NCBI GenBank assembly: GCA_964472565.1
Contig: CAYYNB010000018.1
Span: 1-52,717 of the forward strand
Source of the DNA: DATAMF01 sp964472565
Lineage (GTDB): Bacteria > Chloroflexota > Anaerolineae > Aggregatilineales > Aggregatilineaceae
Reading direction: 5' to 3'
DNA: 52,717 bases
Below the pieces are notes generated by a model, which was not told the DNA's origin, ran no database searches, and was given only the letters and a program-made list of their open reading frames with translations. Made by a program: the position numbers and the translations under genes. Each line of letters begins with the position of its first letter. Within the stretch, counting starts at the first letter, position 1. Below, one piece after another: positions 6,621-15,361 of the stretch.

Positions 6621-7430
6621 TTACCCCCTTAGATTATTTCCACTGACGTTGACAACGGCGCACATCTCCATAATCCGATCCACGATCCGGCGTCCCATCG
6701 CATCCCCGGCCCGCTCAAAGTGCTCAATAAGCTCCGGGAGCGTGTAGTTGCTGGTCACGATCAACCGCATGGTATGGCGATAGCGAAAATCCACAATCTG
6801 GTACAGCTTTTCCGTCACCCAAGCGGTAGGGGATTCGGTGCCCAGGTCATCCAGAACCAGCAGATCGGCCCGTTTGACGCGATCAAACACATCGCCATAC
6901 TGCTCTGTACTGGCTGGATTGAAGGTTGAGCGAATGTAGTCCAGCAGATCGGGCACCGTGCGATAGAGCACCGGTATACCCGCTTGCATAGCCACGTTTG
7001 CCACCGCAGCAGCCAGCCCGGATTTCCCCGTTCCGACATTGCCGGTGAGGAACATTCCATACTTCTCGATCCCGCTCTTGAGGATAAGCTTGCCCTGCTG
7101 AGAGTAGGCTTCACACACCAGCGCAGCGCGGGCCTGCTCCTGAGACAGCGCCAGTTGGCGGTAGCTGTCAAAGGTGTACGTTGTGAGACGAAGAGGTAAA
7201 TCAGAAAGCGCCCGGAGCGTGGCTACCCGCTGCTGTTTCAGCGCGAGTCCCGCCTCACAGGAGCATGTCAACACCGTGTTATGAATATCGGGCAACGTGG
7301 GACAATGGGCGATGTAAAGGCCCGTCCCGCCGCACGTCTCACACGCCTGCGAGGATGTAATCATCGCTGGGGAGTGATTTGCGTCCGAGTTTGCGGAGTA
7401 AGTCTTCATCACTTGCTTTAGGCTTTTCAT
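6621..7430 (-). CDS. dnaC: DnaC/DnaI-like helicase loader ATPase, 269 aa
   Basis: AAA+ ATPase that would load the DnaB helicase (10750-12204) onto DNA. An N-terminal zinc-binding set (CETCGGTG near 30-36, CSC near 56-58) precedes Walker A GNVGTGKS at 130-137 and Walker B LLVLDDLG at 190-197, then a sensor-1-type TSN. Size and layout fit the DnaC/DnaI family. The start is uncertain: ATG 7430 has AGAGG six bases upstream but overlaps the initiator gene by 92 bp, while ATG 7364 gives a 26-bp overlap without a good ribosome site. It is embedded in the replication block. Confidence 0.88.
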   Translation of the reverse strand: MKSLKQVMKTYSANSDANHSPAMITSSQACETCGGTGLYIAHCPTLPDIHNTVLTCSCEAGLALKQQRVATLRALSDLPLRLTTYTFDSYRQLALSQEQARAALVCEAYSQQGKLILKSGIEKYGMFLTGNVGTGKSGLAAAVANVAMQAGIPVLYRTVPDLLDYIRSTFNPASTEQYGDVFDRVKRADLLVLDDLGTESPTAWVTEKLYQIVDFRYRHTMRLIVTSNYTLPELIEHFERAGDAMGRRIVDRIMEMCAVVNVSGNNLRG

Positions 7431-8586
7431 CTTTGGCCTCTTTCTTTGCCTGTCGCCATTGGCTCAATTCGCCAGCCAGCCAGTAGACATTCTGGATTTT
7501 CCCTTTTTCCCGTGCGTAATTGAGCAGGTCTTCGGGCGTATACGCCTCCGCACGAGACGCCCATAACGATGTGCGAATCACGGTGGCAAATATTTTTGCC
7601 ATCCCCGGATCATCAATGCTCTGGATCGTACAGGCATCCAACGCTTTCATCATCTCATCAAATCGAGGTTCCAGCGGATGGGCGTTCAACTTCGCTTCAC
7701 AGTGCTCAATCACACTGCGGCGATTGCGGCCCCGCTGTTCGTTTTCCCGCATGGTTTCCCATTGCGTTTTGGTAAATTTCAGCGCCTTGATTTGGCTCAC
7801 GCTGAACAGCGCAGGCGCTTCAAATGCCTGTAACTGCGACACATCGGGCGGCTGCCAGGTGCCCGCCTGGTACTGATTGGCAAGAGCAACCAACACATCC
7901 CCATGACACGGTTTAGGTGCGCACCAACAGCCCAGCCGCTTACCAACCAACGTGGGGATTTTCTGAAGCAGGTCCGGGCGATAGTTCAACAGGTAATCCC
8001 GATACTGCCCAATCACCTGTTCCCGGCTCTGCTCATCCGATTCCTTGAATGGATTGGCCCAGTCGCTGCCTTTAATTCCCCGTCCAGCGCGGCCTATGTA
8101 GATGTCATAGTCCGGGCGCTGACCATTGACCATGTGGATATTGACCACAGTTGTCACAGGCGGTTGATCAGGTTTAGCAGGGCCAACAGCGGGGGCAGGA
8201 GCAGCAACGGCATTCTGAACTGTATTCGCTGCTATGCCTTGCTGCGGTGTGTTCAGCAGATAATAGATGTTCGTGTCGTTGATGACCTTCCCATCATCCA
8301 GGGTGATTTTCCGGTATTCAATCCGTATCCACCCCAAGCTTTCCAGTTGACGCAGGGATTTGCGCACCATTCCATCGGAACAGCCAATTGCTTTGGCAAT
8401 GTCGGGGATCGAGAGGGGGAATTTATCCCCCGCTACGGTTCCACCGTCTGCCAGCGCTGCCAGGGCGCTGTAGGTCGCAATGCCGTAAACACCGATGGTC
8501 GGCCCGTCACGTCGAATCAGGGTGGTATCAAACCATGCCCACCCCCCACGACGAAGATCACGCACCTCGATTTTGTTGCTGTCCAT
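7339..8586 (-). CDS. Winged-helix replication initiator with internal DUF4326 domain, 415 aa
   Basis: Probable replication initiator or primosome protein. Residues 30-90 form a winged helix-turn-helix (SIPDIAKAIGCSDGMVRKSL). A Pro/Ala linker follows, then residues about 145-238 match my memory of DUF4326, with IGRAGRG, WANPF and the tail GKRLGCWCAPKPCHGDVL. The C-terminal 170 residues are helical, DnaD-like in feel, and include QTEWE-like aromatic helices. It lies between recD2 and the helicase loader, the usual place for an origin-binding initiator. The fusion of DUF4326 into a replication protein is unusual. ATG 8586 sits just after the recD2 stop. Confidence 0.7.
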   Translation of the reverse strand: MDSNKIEVRDLRRGGWAWFDTTLIRRDGPTIGVYGIATYSALAALADGGTVAGDKFPLSIPDIAKAIGCSDGMVRKSLRQLESLGWIRIEYRKITLDDGKVINDTNIYYLLNTPQQGIAANTVQNAVAAPAPAVGPAKPDQPPVTTVVNIHMVNGQRPDYDIYIGRAGRGIKGSDWANPFKESDEQSREQVIGQYRDYLLNYRPDLLQKIPTLVGKRLGCWCAPKPCHGDVLVALANQYQAGTWQPPDVSQLQAFEAPALFSVSQIKALKFTKTQWETMRENEQRGRNRRSVIEHCEAKLNAHPLEPRFDEMMKALDACTIQSIDDPGMAKIFATVIRTSLWASRAEAYTPEDLLNYAREKGKIQNVYWLAGELSQWRQAKKEAKDEKPKASDEDLLRKLGRKSLPSDDYILAGV

Positions 8587-8590
8587 AAGT

Positions 8591-10762
8591 CTATTGTCCC
8601 TTCGCGGCGCTGGTCAGGCGATCCACCAAGCTTGTAAAACGCTTGGAGTCGTCGGCACGGTGAACGGCCATCTGAATCGCCCGCTTTTCGCCTACCACAA
8701 CCACCAGCTTTTTGCCTCTGGTGATACCGGTGTAGATGAGATTGCGTTTGAGCATGATGTAATGGGCATTGCTGACCACCAACACGACAATGGGGTATTC
8801 GCTGCCTTGCGACTTATGCACGGTACACGCATAGGCCAGGGTAAGCTGTTCGATGTACTTGGATGGATACAGTACCACCCGGCCATCATCCATCTCGATC
8901 TTGGTAGTTTTGTCCTCTTTGTCATAGTCCCGGACAAAGCCCACGTCACCATTGAACACTTCCAACTCGTAATTATTCACGAGTTGCATCACCTTATCGC
9001 CCGCCTTAAACTTGCGTTCCGCCTTGCCCGGATTCAGGCGTTCTCGTAGCACCTGATTGAGCACGTTGACGCCCGCTTCACCCTTGTACATGGGACTCAG
9101 CACCTGTACATCCTTCACCGGTGAGCAGCCCGCTTTAGGCAGTTGATTGCACACGAGATCAACGATGGTGGCTTGCATGGCGGTTGGATTATCCGCCTCG
9201 GCAAAGATGAAATCTGGCGTGTTCGTCAGATCGGGCATCTGGCCCTGATTGATCCGGTGCGCATTGGACACGATCCGGGAGTCTTTGCCCTGTCGGAAAA
9301 TCACTTTGAGGGTCGTAACAGGGAAGCGTTGAGAACGGATCATATCTCGCAGCACGTCACCCGCGCCGACACTGGGTAGCTGATCCACGTCGCCTACCAG
9401 GAGCAGATGAGTGCCGGGTTTCAGTGCAACCAACAGGCTCCGAAACAGAGACAAATCGAGCATACTGGCTTCATCAATCACAACCATGTCCACCCCTAAC
9501 GGATGGTTTTCGTCGTACTCGAAATATCCCCCAGCCGGATCGTACTTGTAACCCAATAGGCGGTGAATGGTGCTGGCCGGTTGTTTGGTGGCCTCTGCGA
9601 GTCGTTTGGCGGCGCGGCCTGTCGGCGCGGCCAGGGCAAACGTTTTATCATCCTCAGCCACTTTCAGGATGTCGGTGATCAGTTTCAGAATGGTGGATTT
9701 ACCCACGCCAGGACCACCGGTGATAATGCTGATTTTGTTCGACAATGCCATCATCACCGCTTGGCGCTGCTGGTCGGTCAGCGCAAAGCCCAGCTTCTTT
9801 TCCGCTTCAGTGCGAAGCGACTCAAGTTTGGGTTTGAGGTCACTCAGAAAACTTTCGGGCTTTTGCAACATGGTGTTGAGCTTGTCCGCAACCTCACGTT
9901 CTGTGAGGTGCAGCCAGGGCAGATAGACACGATCCTCTTCAAACACCAACAGCAGCTTCATACCATCCAATACGGTACTGATTGACTCTTCCGTGATATG
10001 CAGAATTTCAGATGCTTTGGTGACAAGTGTGGGGCGGGGCAGGTAACAATGGCCCTCAGAGCGCGATTCCTTGAGGGTATGGATAATCCCCGCCTGTAGG
10101 CGCAAAACAGAGCCAGCAGACCAGTCAGGGAGCACCAGACGGGCTATTTCATCCGCCCGCTGGAATCCAATCCCATCGACATCCCGCGCCAGTGTGTAGG
10201 GGTTCGCTTTAACCGTCTTGATCGAGCCATCCCCATAGGTCTTGTAAATGCGGGTAGCAATGGCAACCGATAGCCCCAGGTTACACAGCCAGGACATGGT
10301 TTCGCGTGCTGCCTCGTGCTCTTTCCACTTCTCCGCAATCTGCGTTGCCAGTTCGGACGTGATACCTTTCACCTCAGCCAGTTTCGCCGGTTCTTTTGAG
10401 ATGACATCGCCGGTCTTATCCCCGAATTTGGTGACAATGGAATTGGCTTTTCCAGGTCCGATTCCGGGGAAGAGTCCCGAAGCGAGATAGGCTTCCAGTG
10501 CATCATTGGTCAGTGCGATTTTGCGCCCGGTGATACGCTCCACCTGGAACTGATCCCCATACTTGGGGTGCTTTTTCCAGGTGCCACCCAACTGCAACTC
10601 TTCGTCTGGCTGCGGCGCGGGGGAGAAGGTGCCCACCACTGTCACCACAGTCGAAAACATGCTGCGTTGGTTGGTTTTGGCGGTATCGAGCTTCATCACC
10701 GTATAACCCGACTCTTCACTGTGGAAGGTAATGCTTGACACTTTCCCGCTTAGGTCTGCCAT
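8591..10762 (-). CDS. recD2: RecD2-like 5'-3' DNA helicase, 723 aa
   Basis: Superfamily 1B helicase of the RecD2 type, used in recombination, repair or replication restart. The N-terminal OB-like domain (TVVGTFSP) is followed by helix-hairpin-helix repeats near 96-145, Walker A GGPGVGKST at 349-357, DEASMLD (Walker B) at 430-436, GDVDQLPSVGAG at 458-468, and a C-terminal UvrD-like block with YACTVHKSQGSE and YTGITRGKKL. Length matches RecD2. ATG 10762 follows GGAAGGGGA and overlaps the dnaB end by 13 nt, so the two are translationally coupled. A dispersed 24-bp motif lies just upstream at 10793-10816, within dnaB. Confidence 0.92.
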   Translation of the reverse strand: MADLSGKVSSITFHSEESGYTVMKLDTAKTNQRSMFSTVVTVVGTFSPAPQPDEELQLGGTWKKHPKYGDQFQVERITGRKIALTNDALEAYLASGLFPGIGPGKANSIVTKFGDKTGDVISKEPAKLAEVKGITSELATQIAEKWKEHEAARETMSWLCNLGLSVAIATRIYKTYGDGSIKTVKANPYTLARDVDGIGFQRADEIARLVLPDWSAGSVLRLQAGIIHTLKESRSEGHCYLPRPTLVTKASEILHITEESISTVLDGMKLLLVFEEDRVYLPWLHLTEREVADKLNTMLQKPESFLSDLKPKLESLRTEAEKKLGFALTDQQRQAVMMALSNKISIITGGPGVGKSTILKLITDILKVAEDDKTFALAAPTGRAAKRLAEATKQPASTIHRLLGYKYDPAGGYFEYDENHPLGVDMVVIDEASMLDLSLFRSLLVALKPGTHLLLVGDVDQLPSVGAGDVLRDMIRSQRFPVTTLKVIFRQGKDSRIVSNAHRINQGQMPDLTNTPDFIFAEADNPTAMQATIVDLVCNQLPKAGCSPVKDVQVLSPMYKGEAGVNVLNQVLRERLNPGKAERKFKAGDKVMQLVNNYELEVFNGDVGFVRDYDKEDKTTKIEMDDGRVVLYPSKYIEQLTLAYACTVHKSQGSEYPIVVLVVSNAHYIMLKRNLIYTGITRGKKLVVVVGEKRAIQMAVHRADDSKRFTSLVDRLTSAAKGQ

Positions 10763-12204
10763 CCGTTTTCCCCTTCCGGTTTATCGTCTTTTATAGTGGT
10801 CTGTATGTCCTGGTATGATTTCCAGACATTTTCGGTGAATGCTGCTAGGTCAATCTCTACGAGTCGCATGTTCTCAAACAGGGTGCGCTCTTTTCTGAAA
10901 TAGAGCCTCACGGTTCCGGTAGACCCGTGACGGTTTTTCGCCACGATCACCTCGGCTTGATTCGGTGATTCGGTGTTTTCGTTGTACACCTCATCCCGAT
11001 ACAGGAACCAGACATGATCGGCGTCTTGCTCGTAGCTGCCTGAGCTTCGCAGGTGGCTTAGTTTCGGGCGTTTATCCGCCCCTTTTTCCACCTCTCGATT
11101 AAGCTGTGCGGCGCTGATCACGGGCACGTTCAGAGTCCGGGCAATCTGCTTGAGATTGCGGCTCAGGTAGGAGTGAATTTGAATTTCATTCCCCTTGAGG
11201 CTGGTAAACAGCGCCTGTTCGACAGTCATCAACTGCACATAATCCACAATGACCAGTGCCACACCGCCGTATTCCCGCGCGGCCTGTCGGTAATCCGCTT
11301 TCAACTGCGAGATTGTGAAATTAGCACTGTCATCAATGACAATCGGCAGATCGGCCAAATCATCCAGCAAGGCGGTGGTAAATTCAGACACTTGGAGATC
11401 GGTCAGCTTGCGCGCCCGGAGCGCACTTACCGGGATACCGGTGAGCATACTCACCAGCCGCTCTACCAATTGATTCGCGTCCATTTCCAGGCTACAAAAC
11501 AGCACGCAGCCGGGTTGATTGGTTGCCTTCAGCCAGCGCGCCACATTCAAGGCCAGCGTGAGCAGCCAGGAGGTTTTACCCATGCCCGGACGCCCCGCCA
11601 CAATCCCCAAATCGCCCGCCGCCACACCGCCGATTAACTCATCTAAATCCGTAAAGCCGGTGGGTACCATCCGCCCCGCTTCACCGAACATGACATCGAA
11701 GTAGCGGGATGCACCGTCATCCAGGCCGATAAGATTTCGAGAAGCATACGCTGTTGTCGCCTTATCCAGCGCGACATAGGCGGCATCAATCACGCCGTTG
11801 ATGTCTTTTTCCTCGGCGTGCGCCTCCGTCGCTATCTCGCTGGCGGCATTCAGCAATCGGCGGCGAATAGCCGCCCGCTGCACAATTCTGGCGTAGGCGT
11901 CCGCGTAGATTGACGACGGCGTATGGTTAATCAGGTAGGTGATATAAGACGCGCCGCCGATTTCATCCAGGCGACTATCCGCCCGTAAGCGTTCTGCCAC
12001 CGTCATATAGTCGATTTGTTCTCCCAACTTGAGGAAGGTTTCCCACACCCACCCGTTTCGCACGATGAAAAAATCGTTCGCTTGGAGATAGGTGAGGTCA
12101 TACAATACCTCTGGATTGAGAAGAACAGCGCCTAGTACCGCTTCCTCAGCCTCAACACTGTGAGGTGCCATACGATCAGGAGGTAGCTGAGGTTGTTCAC
12201 CCAT
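10750..12204 (-). CDS. dnaB: DnaB-type replicative helicase, 484 aa
   Basis: Hexameric replicative helicase. It has an N-terminal DnaB domain (PHSVEAEEAVLGAVLLNPE), a linker, then the RecA-like core with PTGFTDLDELIGG at 181-193, Walker A AGRPGMGKT at 203-211, LVIVDYVQLM as Walker B, and LSHLRSSGSYEQDADHVWFLYR. Length and motif order match the bacterial family. ATG 12204 is preceded by AGGA. It lies downstream of a hairpin at 12280-12306 and a weak match to the dispersed motif. With the loader, initiator, RecD2 and SSB-tipped protein it forms the phage replisome; no primase or polymerase was seen, so the host probably provides these. Confidence 0.95.
   Translation of the reverse strand: MGEQPQLPPDRMAPHSVEAEEAVLGAVLLNPEVLYDLTYLQANDFFIVRNGWVWETFLKLGEQIDYMTVAERLRADSRLDEIGGASYITYLINHTPSSIYADAYARIVQRAAIRRRLLNAASEIATEAHAEEKDINGVIDAAYVALDKATTAYASRNLIGLDDGASRYFDVMFGEAGRMVPTGFTDLDELIGGVAAGDLGIVAGRPGMGKTSWLLTLALNVARWLKATNQPGCVLFCSLEMDANQLVERLVSMLTGIPVSALRARKLTDLQVSEFTTALLDDLADLPIVIDDSANFTISQLKADYRQAAREYGGVALVIVDYVQLMTVEQALFTSLKGNEIQIHSYLSRNLKQIARTLNVPVISAAQLNREVEKGADKRPKLSHLRSSGSYEQDADHVWFLYRDEVYNENTESPNQAEVIVAKNRHGSTGTVRLYFRKERTLFENMRLVEIDLAAFTENVWKSYQDIQTTIKDDKPEGENGWQT
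10793..10816. promoter_or_regulatory. Dispersed 24-bp motif, site 4
   Basis: Blocks ATAG / GTAT / GTAT lie 10 bp apart with CCTG before the last block, inside the end of dnaB and just upstream of recD2. Confidence 0.6.
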
Positions 12205-12279
12205 ATGCGTTTTCCTGTTGGATTGTTTTTTGTGATAGAATCACATACGTCAGATACATACTTAAACTCCCATTAACGA

Positions 12280-12306
12280 ACAGGACAGCGCCCACCGCTG
12301 TCCTGT
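12280..12306 (-). terminator. Hairpin terminator after the DUF5131 gene
   Basis: A perfect 11-bp stem (12280-12290 with 12296-12306) lies 9 bp past the DUF5131 stop. The T-tract on the minus strand is short, so it may be a weak terminator or a 3' stability element. Confidence 0.6.
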
Positions 12307-12314
12307 CGCATTTC

Positions 12315-13070
12315 TCACGGTTGGGGATACTCTTCGCGGCGAGGCTCCCAGGTTAAATTCCCTTTCATAAACACAGGAATATCCCATAAATCGGCGGCAT
12401 TCAGCAGCGCCTGAACGTGTTCCCGCGCGGGCTGATACTTGGTTCGACCATTGCTGGCCGCGCCGATCACGAGCCAATCCAAAGAGCCTCCGAGTTCCTT
12501 GATAAAGGCGGACACATCAAAGCTTAGGGGTTCCAGGCTCATCCAGGTCACGTTGCCCTGCTTGAAGCTGATTTGAGCCAGTATATTCAACGCCTTCATC
12601 ATATAGGAATCCTGCATTTGAGATGACAGGCGTTTCCCGTTCATGTAGGTGGGCGGCATGGACACGCCGACCCACAAATTGGGCGGAAGCAAGTCAGCAA
12701 ATTTCAGAAGGCGCGGCGCGTTTTTGGTCAGCGATTGGAAGGTATGCCAATGCGCCTTACGGCAGGAGTCCAGGATCAGCTTGATCTGTTCATCGGGAAC
12801 CCAATGACCGAACATATCCGCCATTGAGTCGATGAAAATCCGAGACGGCTCTTTGACTTTCAGCGGATCATCCAGACGTTCCGGGTGAAAGTAATGGTGC
12901 TTAAAGCCCTCCGGGTAGGCGGCGCGGGCCACCCCATTCGCCACGTCGCCTGCGTAACACGAGGCGACGGAACGATCCGTCATCAGCCACTGGCAGTCAT
13001 GGAAACACCCACCGAGTACATTGTGAGTGTATGTTGTCCACTCAATGCCCTTCGGTCCCTGTTTGTTCAT
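12315..13070 (-). CDS. DUF5131 (phage Gp37/Gp68-like) protein, 251 aa
   Basis: Member of the DUF5131 family found in many phages and elements; the biochemical role is unknown, but the fold is thought to resemble radical-SAM-type barrels. Family marks seen: the opening GPKGIEWTTYTHNVLGGC, a cysteine cluster (GCFHDC and SVASCYAG), FIDSMADMFG, TKNAPRLLKF, and VGVSM. ATG 13070 is chosen because AAGGAG stands seven bases upstream within the CAGAGCAA leader; the longer frame from 13118 would read through the terminator at 13092-13116. It lies between two hairpins, so it is probably its own transcription unit. Confidence 0.8.
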   Translation of the reverse strand: MNKQGPKGIEWTTYTHNVLGGCFHDCQWLMTDRSVASCYAGDVANGVARAAYPEGFKHHYFHPERLDDPLKVKEPSRIFIDSMADMFGHWVPDEQIKLILDSCRKAHWHTFQSLTKNAPRLLKFADLLPPNLWVGVSMPPTYMNGKRLSSQMQDSYMMKALNILAQISFKQGNVTWMSLEPLSFDVSAFIKELGGSLDWLVIGAASNGRTKYQPAREHVQALLNAADLWDIPVFMKGNLTWEPRREEYPQP

Positions 13071-13091
13071 AAACACTCCTTGCTCTGCACT

Positions 13092-13116
13092 AAAAAGGGG
13101 CAGGTTATTCTGCCCC
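13092..13116 (-). terminator. Rho-independent terminator after the 251-aa gene
   Basis: A 7-bp GC stem (GGGGCAG 13097-13103 with CTGCCCC 13110-13116) is followed on the minus strand by TTTTT. It separates the 251-aa gene (stop 13125) from the DUF5131 gene. Confidence 0.85.
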
Positions 13117-13124
13117 ATAGCACA

Positions 13125-13880
13125 CTATACAGACTGCTTTACTTCGGGAGGCTCAACCGCCCGGATCGTCACGGTGACTGCCAGCGGCTGTTCACCGCGT
13201 CGGGCTAATTCATCCATCCGCTGTTCAGCCGATGCTATAGCATCTTCCAGCATCTGGCGCACAGTCGGTTTGTCCGGCCCCTCAGCGCGATTGCGGAACC
13301 ATTCCCGCGCCACAGGCGGTGTTACGCCCGCTTCCCGGAATTGGTCCTCTTTAATCCACTGCCAAAGCTGACCGGCTGACCACTCATTATCGAGTGCCTT
13401 CAGAATGGCAAACAGCGGTTCCAGACCATAATCCTCGGCCTTGAGTGCAGTCAGGTACAGGTTGATCGGTGTAGCAGGATCACGGATTAGGACCGTGCGT
13501 GTCAATTCACCTGTTTCCTCGTTGTAGAGCCGGAGATCGGGGGGGAAGTAGTAACCCAGCTTCATGTAGCGGCGCACTTGTTGACCGCTCACTCGCAGGT
13601 CACTTGCCAGCCAGCCCGTTACCTTGCGTCCGATTTTGCTGGTTGTACCATCGGGGTTTTTGTAGGGAAACAGGGCGCGCATTAAAGCGCAGCGATCCGC
13701 CTTCTCCCAAATGGCGTCCCGCTCCTCTTCATCCTTGCTGGCGATGTCGGCTCGAAGTTCATCCACCGACTCATATTCGTTTTGTTGGAGTACCGACATT
13801 AAATGAGGGGGTATCACAACCCCCTCATTTTCCACCATCTCAGCCAGACTCAATCTGGCAATGTCGCTGAACTCAACCAT
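13125..13880 (-). CDS. Putative DNA-binding protein with HTH-like segment, 251 aa
   Basis: Not assigned to a named family. A central segment near residues 85-120 (SDLRVSGQQVRRYMKLGYYFPPDL) looks like a helix-turn-helix followed by a short wing; the N-terminus is acidic and the C-terminus is a Glu/Arg helix ending in VTVTIRAVEPP. ATG 13880 lies one base after the stop of the SSB-tipped protein gene, so the two are translationally coupled. The position in the replication block suggests recombination, replication or regulation. A terminator follows at 13092-13116. It could also be a ParB/KorB-like regulator, but no signature box was seen. Confidence 0.6.
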   Translation of the reverse strand: MVEFSDIARLSLAEMVENEGVVIPPHLMSVLQQNEYESVDELRADIASKDEEERDAIWEKADRCALMRALFPYKNPDGTTSKIGRKVTGWLASDLRVSGQQVRRYMKLGYYFPPDLRLYNEETGELTRTVLIRDPATPINLYLTALKAEDYGLEPLFAILKALDNEWSAGQLWQWIKEDQFREAGVTPPVAREWFRNRAEGPDKPTVRQMLEDAIASAEQRMDELARRGEQPLAVTVTIRAVEPPEVKQSV

Positions 13881-13881
13881 A

Positions 13882-15108
13882 TTAGAATGGCAGGTCGTCA
13901 GGCGGCGGTTCAGTGGAACCAGACGCAGCGGGCGCGCCAGTGTTGGCAATCGCATCGAACACGATCTTGGTAATCGTCTCAGCGGTCATGTCGGGATTGA
14001 CGCGATCTCCCAGTTCGCCCAGCTTGACAAGCAGTTCGGACGCGTCCATCGATGTCAGTTTCTTCAGTTCGGGAATCAGCTTCGCACCCTTGCCCGAAGT
14101 CCACACCCCACCCGCTGATTTCGGGGTTGACGGTTGCCCTCTGCCCTCAGAACCCTTTTCAGACTTCGGATCGCCCTTATCCGACTTAGCAGGCGGGGCG
14201 GGGCGGCGGCTCTGGCGTTCCAGCGGCTTGTCATCCCCCTCAATTCCGCCCAGGTCATCCAGATCACCATCCAGGACGCGGGGTTGACGCAGGCCCATGC
14301 TTTCCAGGGTGTCTTCGTCCATATCTTCAATATCCTGCGTGAAGAATTCAGACGCGCCTGTGCAGGTCAATACCGCGCCAACAAAGGCACGCTTCTGACC
14401 AATCTTCATGAGCGTGTTGATGACGGAGTAAATGTCATCGTTCGGAAAACGATAGGTCACGCTTTCGATCCGAATGGCGTTATAGGTCTGACCATTCCGG
14501 GTTTTTTTCGGGAATCGTGTCGCTGTGCCATCAGCAAGCGCAGCCTCGAATTTCTTCCAATAGTCGAGCGGCTTGCCATACTGTCCCGTCGTTTGTTTCT
14601 GCTGAATAGCAAATTCAAACTCTTCAATAGCGGAAATGCGGCGGCGTTTTCCAGTAATGTCCATGTCGGAAGTCAGTTTATGAGCAGGAATCCAGCGCCA
14701 GCGATACTTAGCTTCCCACGAGTTGATTTCAGCTAATGACTGACCAATCATTCTTCCGCTGTCATCATGAAGCACACAGCGAAAAATATACCGGAAAAAC
14801 GGCTCACCTCCGTGCCGTTCACCAGTCCAATCCTCTTCCTTTTCCTCAATAGTCGGTTCGCCATGCAATTCAAACAAGATCGCTAGTTTCTGCGCTCCCG
14901 GCAGAAGCAAGGTGGCCTTTTCGGTGCCAGGAATAACCCCGTAGTCTTTACCCGCATACAGGGTATCCCTGAAACGGCTGAGCGCCAGATAACGCTGCTG
15001 TTGGGCGGTGATTCTCAGTAGCATTTGAGCGTCCGCTGCCATGTTCGTAGACACAACGGGGCCAGTTTCGGTGATCACGGGTTGGGTTTGCTGTTGCTGT
15101 TCGGTCAC
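13882..15108 (-). CDS. Candidate ssDNA-binding/annealing protein with SSB-like tip, 408 aa
   Basis: The last residues, EPPPDDLPF, match the acidic C-terminal tip of bacterial SSB, which recruits replication and repair partners. The N-terminal half contains KDYGVIPGTEKATLLLPGAQKL, a pattern I recall from phage and bacterial proteins linked to recombination, then an aromatic and basic core. The region near residues 290-370 is a disordered Pro/Lys/Gly linker holding DDKPLERQSRR, also present in the 450-aa protein at 17386. GTG 15108 is chosen because GGAGGAG sits just before it; the frame from 15138 would overlap its neighbour. A dispersed motif lies at 15144-15167. Confidence 0.65.
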   Translation of the reverse strand: MTEQQQQTQPVITETGPVVSTNMAADAQMLLRITAQQQRYLALSRFRDTLYAGKDYGVIPGTEKATLLLPGAQKLAILFELHGEPTIEEKEEDWTGERHGGEPFFRYIFRCVLHDDSGRMIGQSLAEINSWEAKYRWRWIPAHKLTSDMDITGKRRRISAIEEFEFAIQQKQTTGQYGKPLDYWKKFEAALADGTATRFPKKTRNGQTYNAIRIESVTYRFPNDDIYSVINTLMKIGQKRAFVGAVLTCTGASEFFTQDIEDMDEDTLESMGLRQPRVLDGDLDDLGGIEGDDKPLERQSRRPAPPAKSDKGDPKSEKGSEGRGQPSTPKSAGGVWTSGKGAKLIPELKKLTSMDASELLVKLGELGDRVNPDMTAETITKIVFDAIANTGAPAASGSTEPPPDDLPF

Positions 15109-15109
15109 G

Positions 15110-15361
15110 TTACTCCTCCGAGTCCAAAACCACTGCACCGATCATATCGGCCAATACGCGCTGATATGCCAGATCAAAAGCCTCGTGAATCTGCGCATCA
15201 GTGGGGTTCGTAGGCACCAACGCTTGGTATTCCGCCGCAACGCGATCCATCGGTACCCACACTTCTTCCTTCAGAACGTCCCATCCCAGGCGAGTGAGGC
15301 GCGCGGCCATCAACCCTGTGCTGGAATGCACTTCTAACACGGCACTAGAAACCATAGACAT
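15110..15361 (-). CDS. Hypothetical protein, 83 aa
   Basis: Function not recognised. ATG 15361 (or 15355) overlaps the end of the methyltransferase gene; upstream codons lie in another gene's frame and are not used. The product is a compact alpha/beta protein (VLEVHSSTGLMAARLTRLGWDVLKEE at its start, then a C-terminal helix DAQIHEAFDLAYQRVLADMI). Its stop is followed directly by the GTG of the SSB-tipped protein, and its last codons supply that gene's ribosome site. It probably belongs to the same operon. Confidence 0.55.
   Translation of the reverse strand: MSMVSSAVLEVHSSTGLMAARLTRLGWDVLKEEVWVPMDRVAAEYQALVPTNPTDAQIHEAFDLAYQRVLADMIGAVVLDSEE
15144..15167. promoter_or_regulatory. Dispersed 24-bp motif, site 5
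   Basis: Blocks ATAT / ATAC / ATAT lie 10 bp apart with GCTG before the last block, just upstream of the SSB-tipped protein gene. Confidence 0.6.

Noticed and set aside
12235..12258. Possible extra copy of the motif upstream of dnaB
   Set aside because: The third block is shifted by one base; kept only as a weak candidate.
13117..13140. Possible copy of the motif before the DUF5131 gene
   Set aside because: The last block does not fit and a terminator separates it from the gene.
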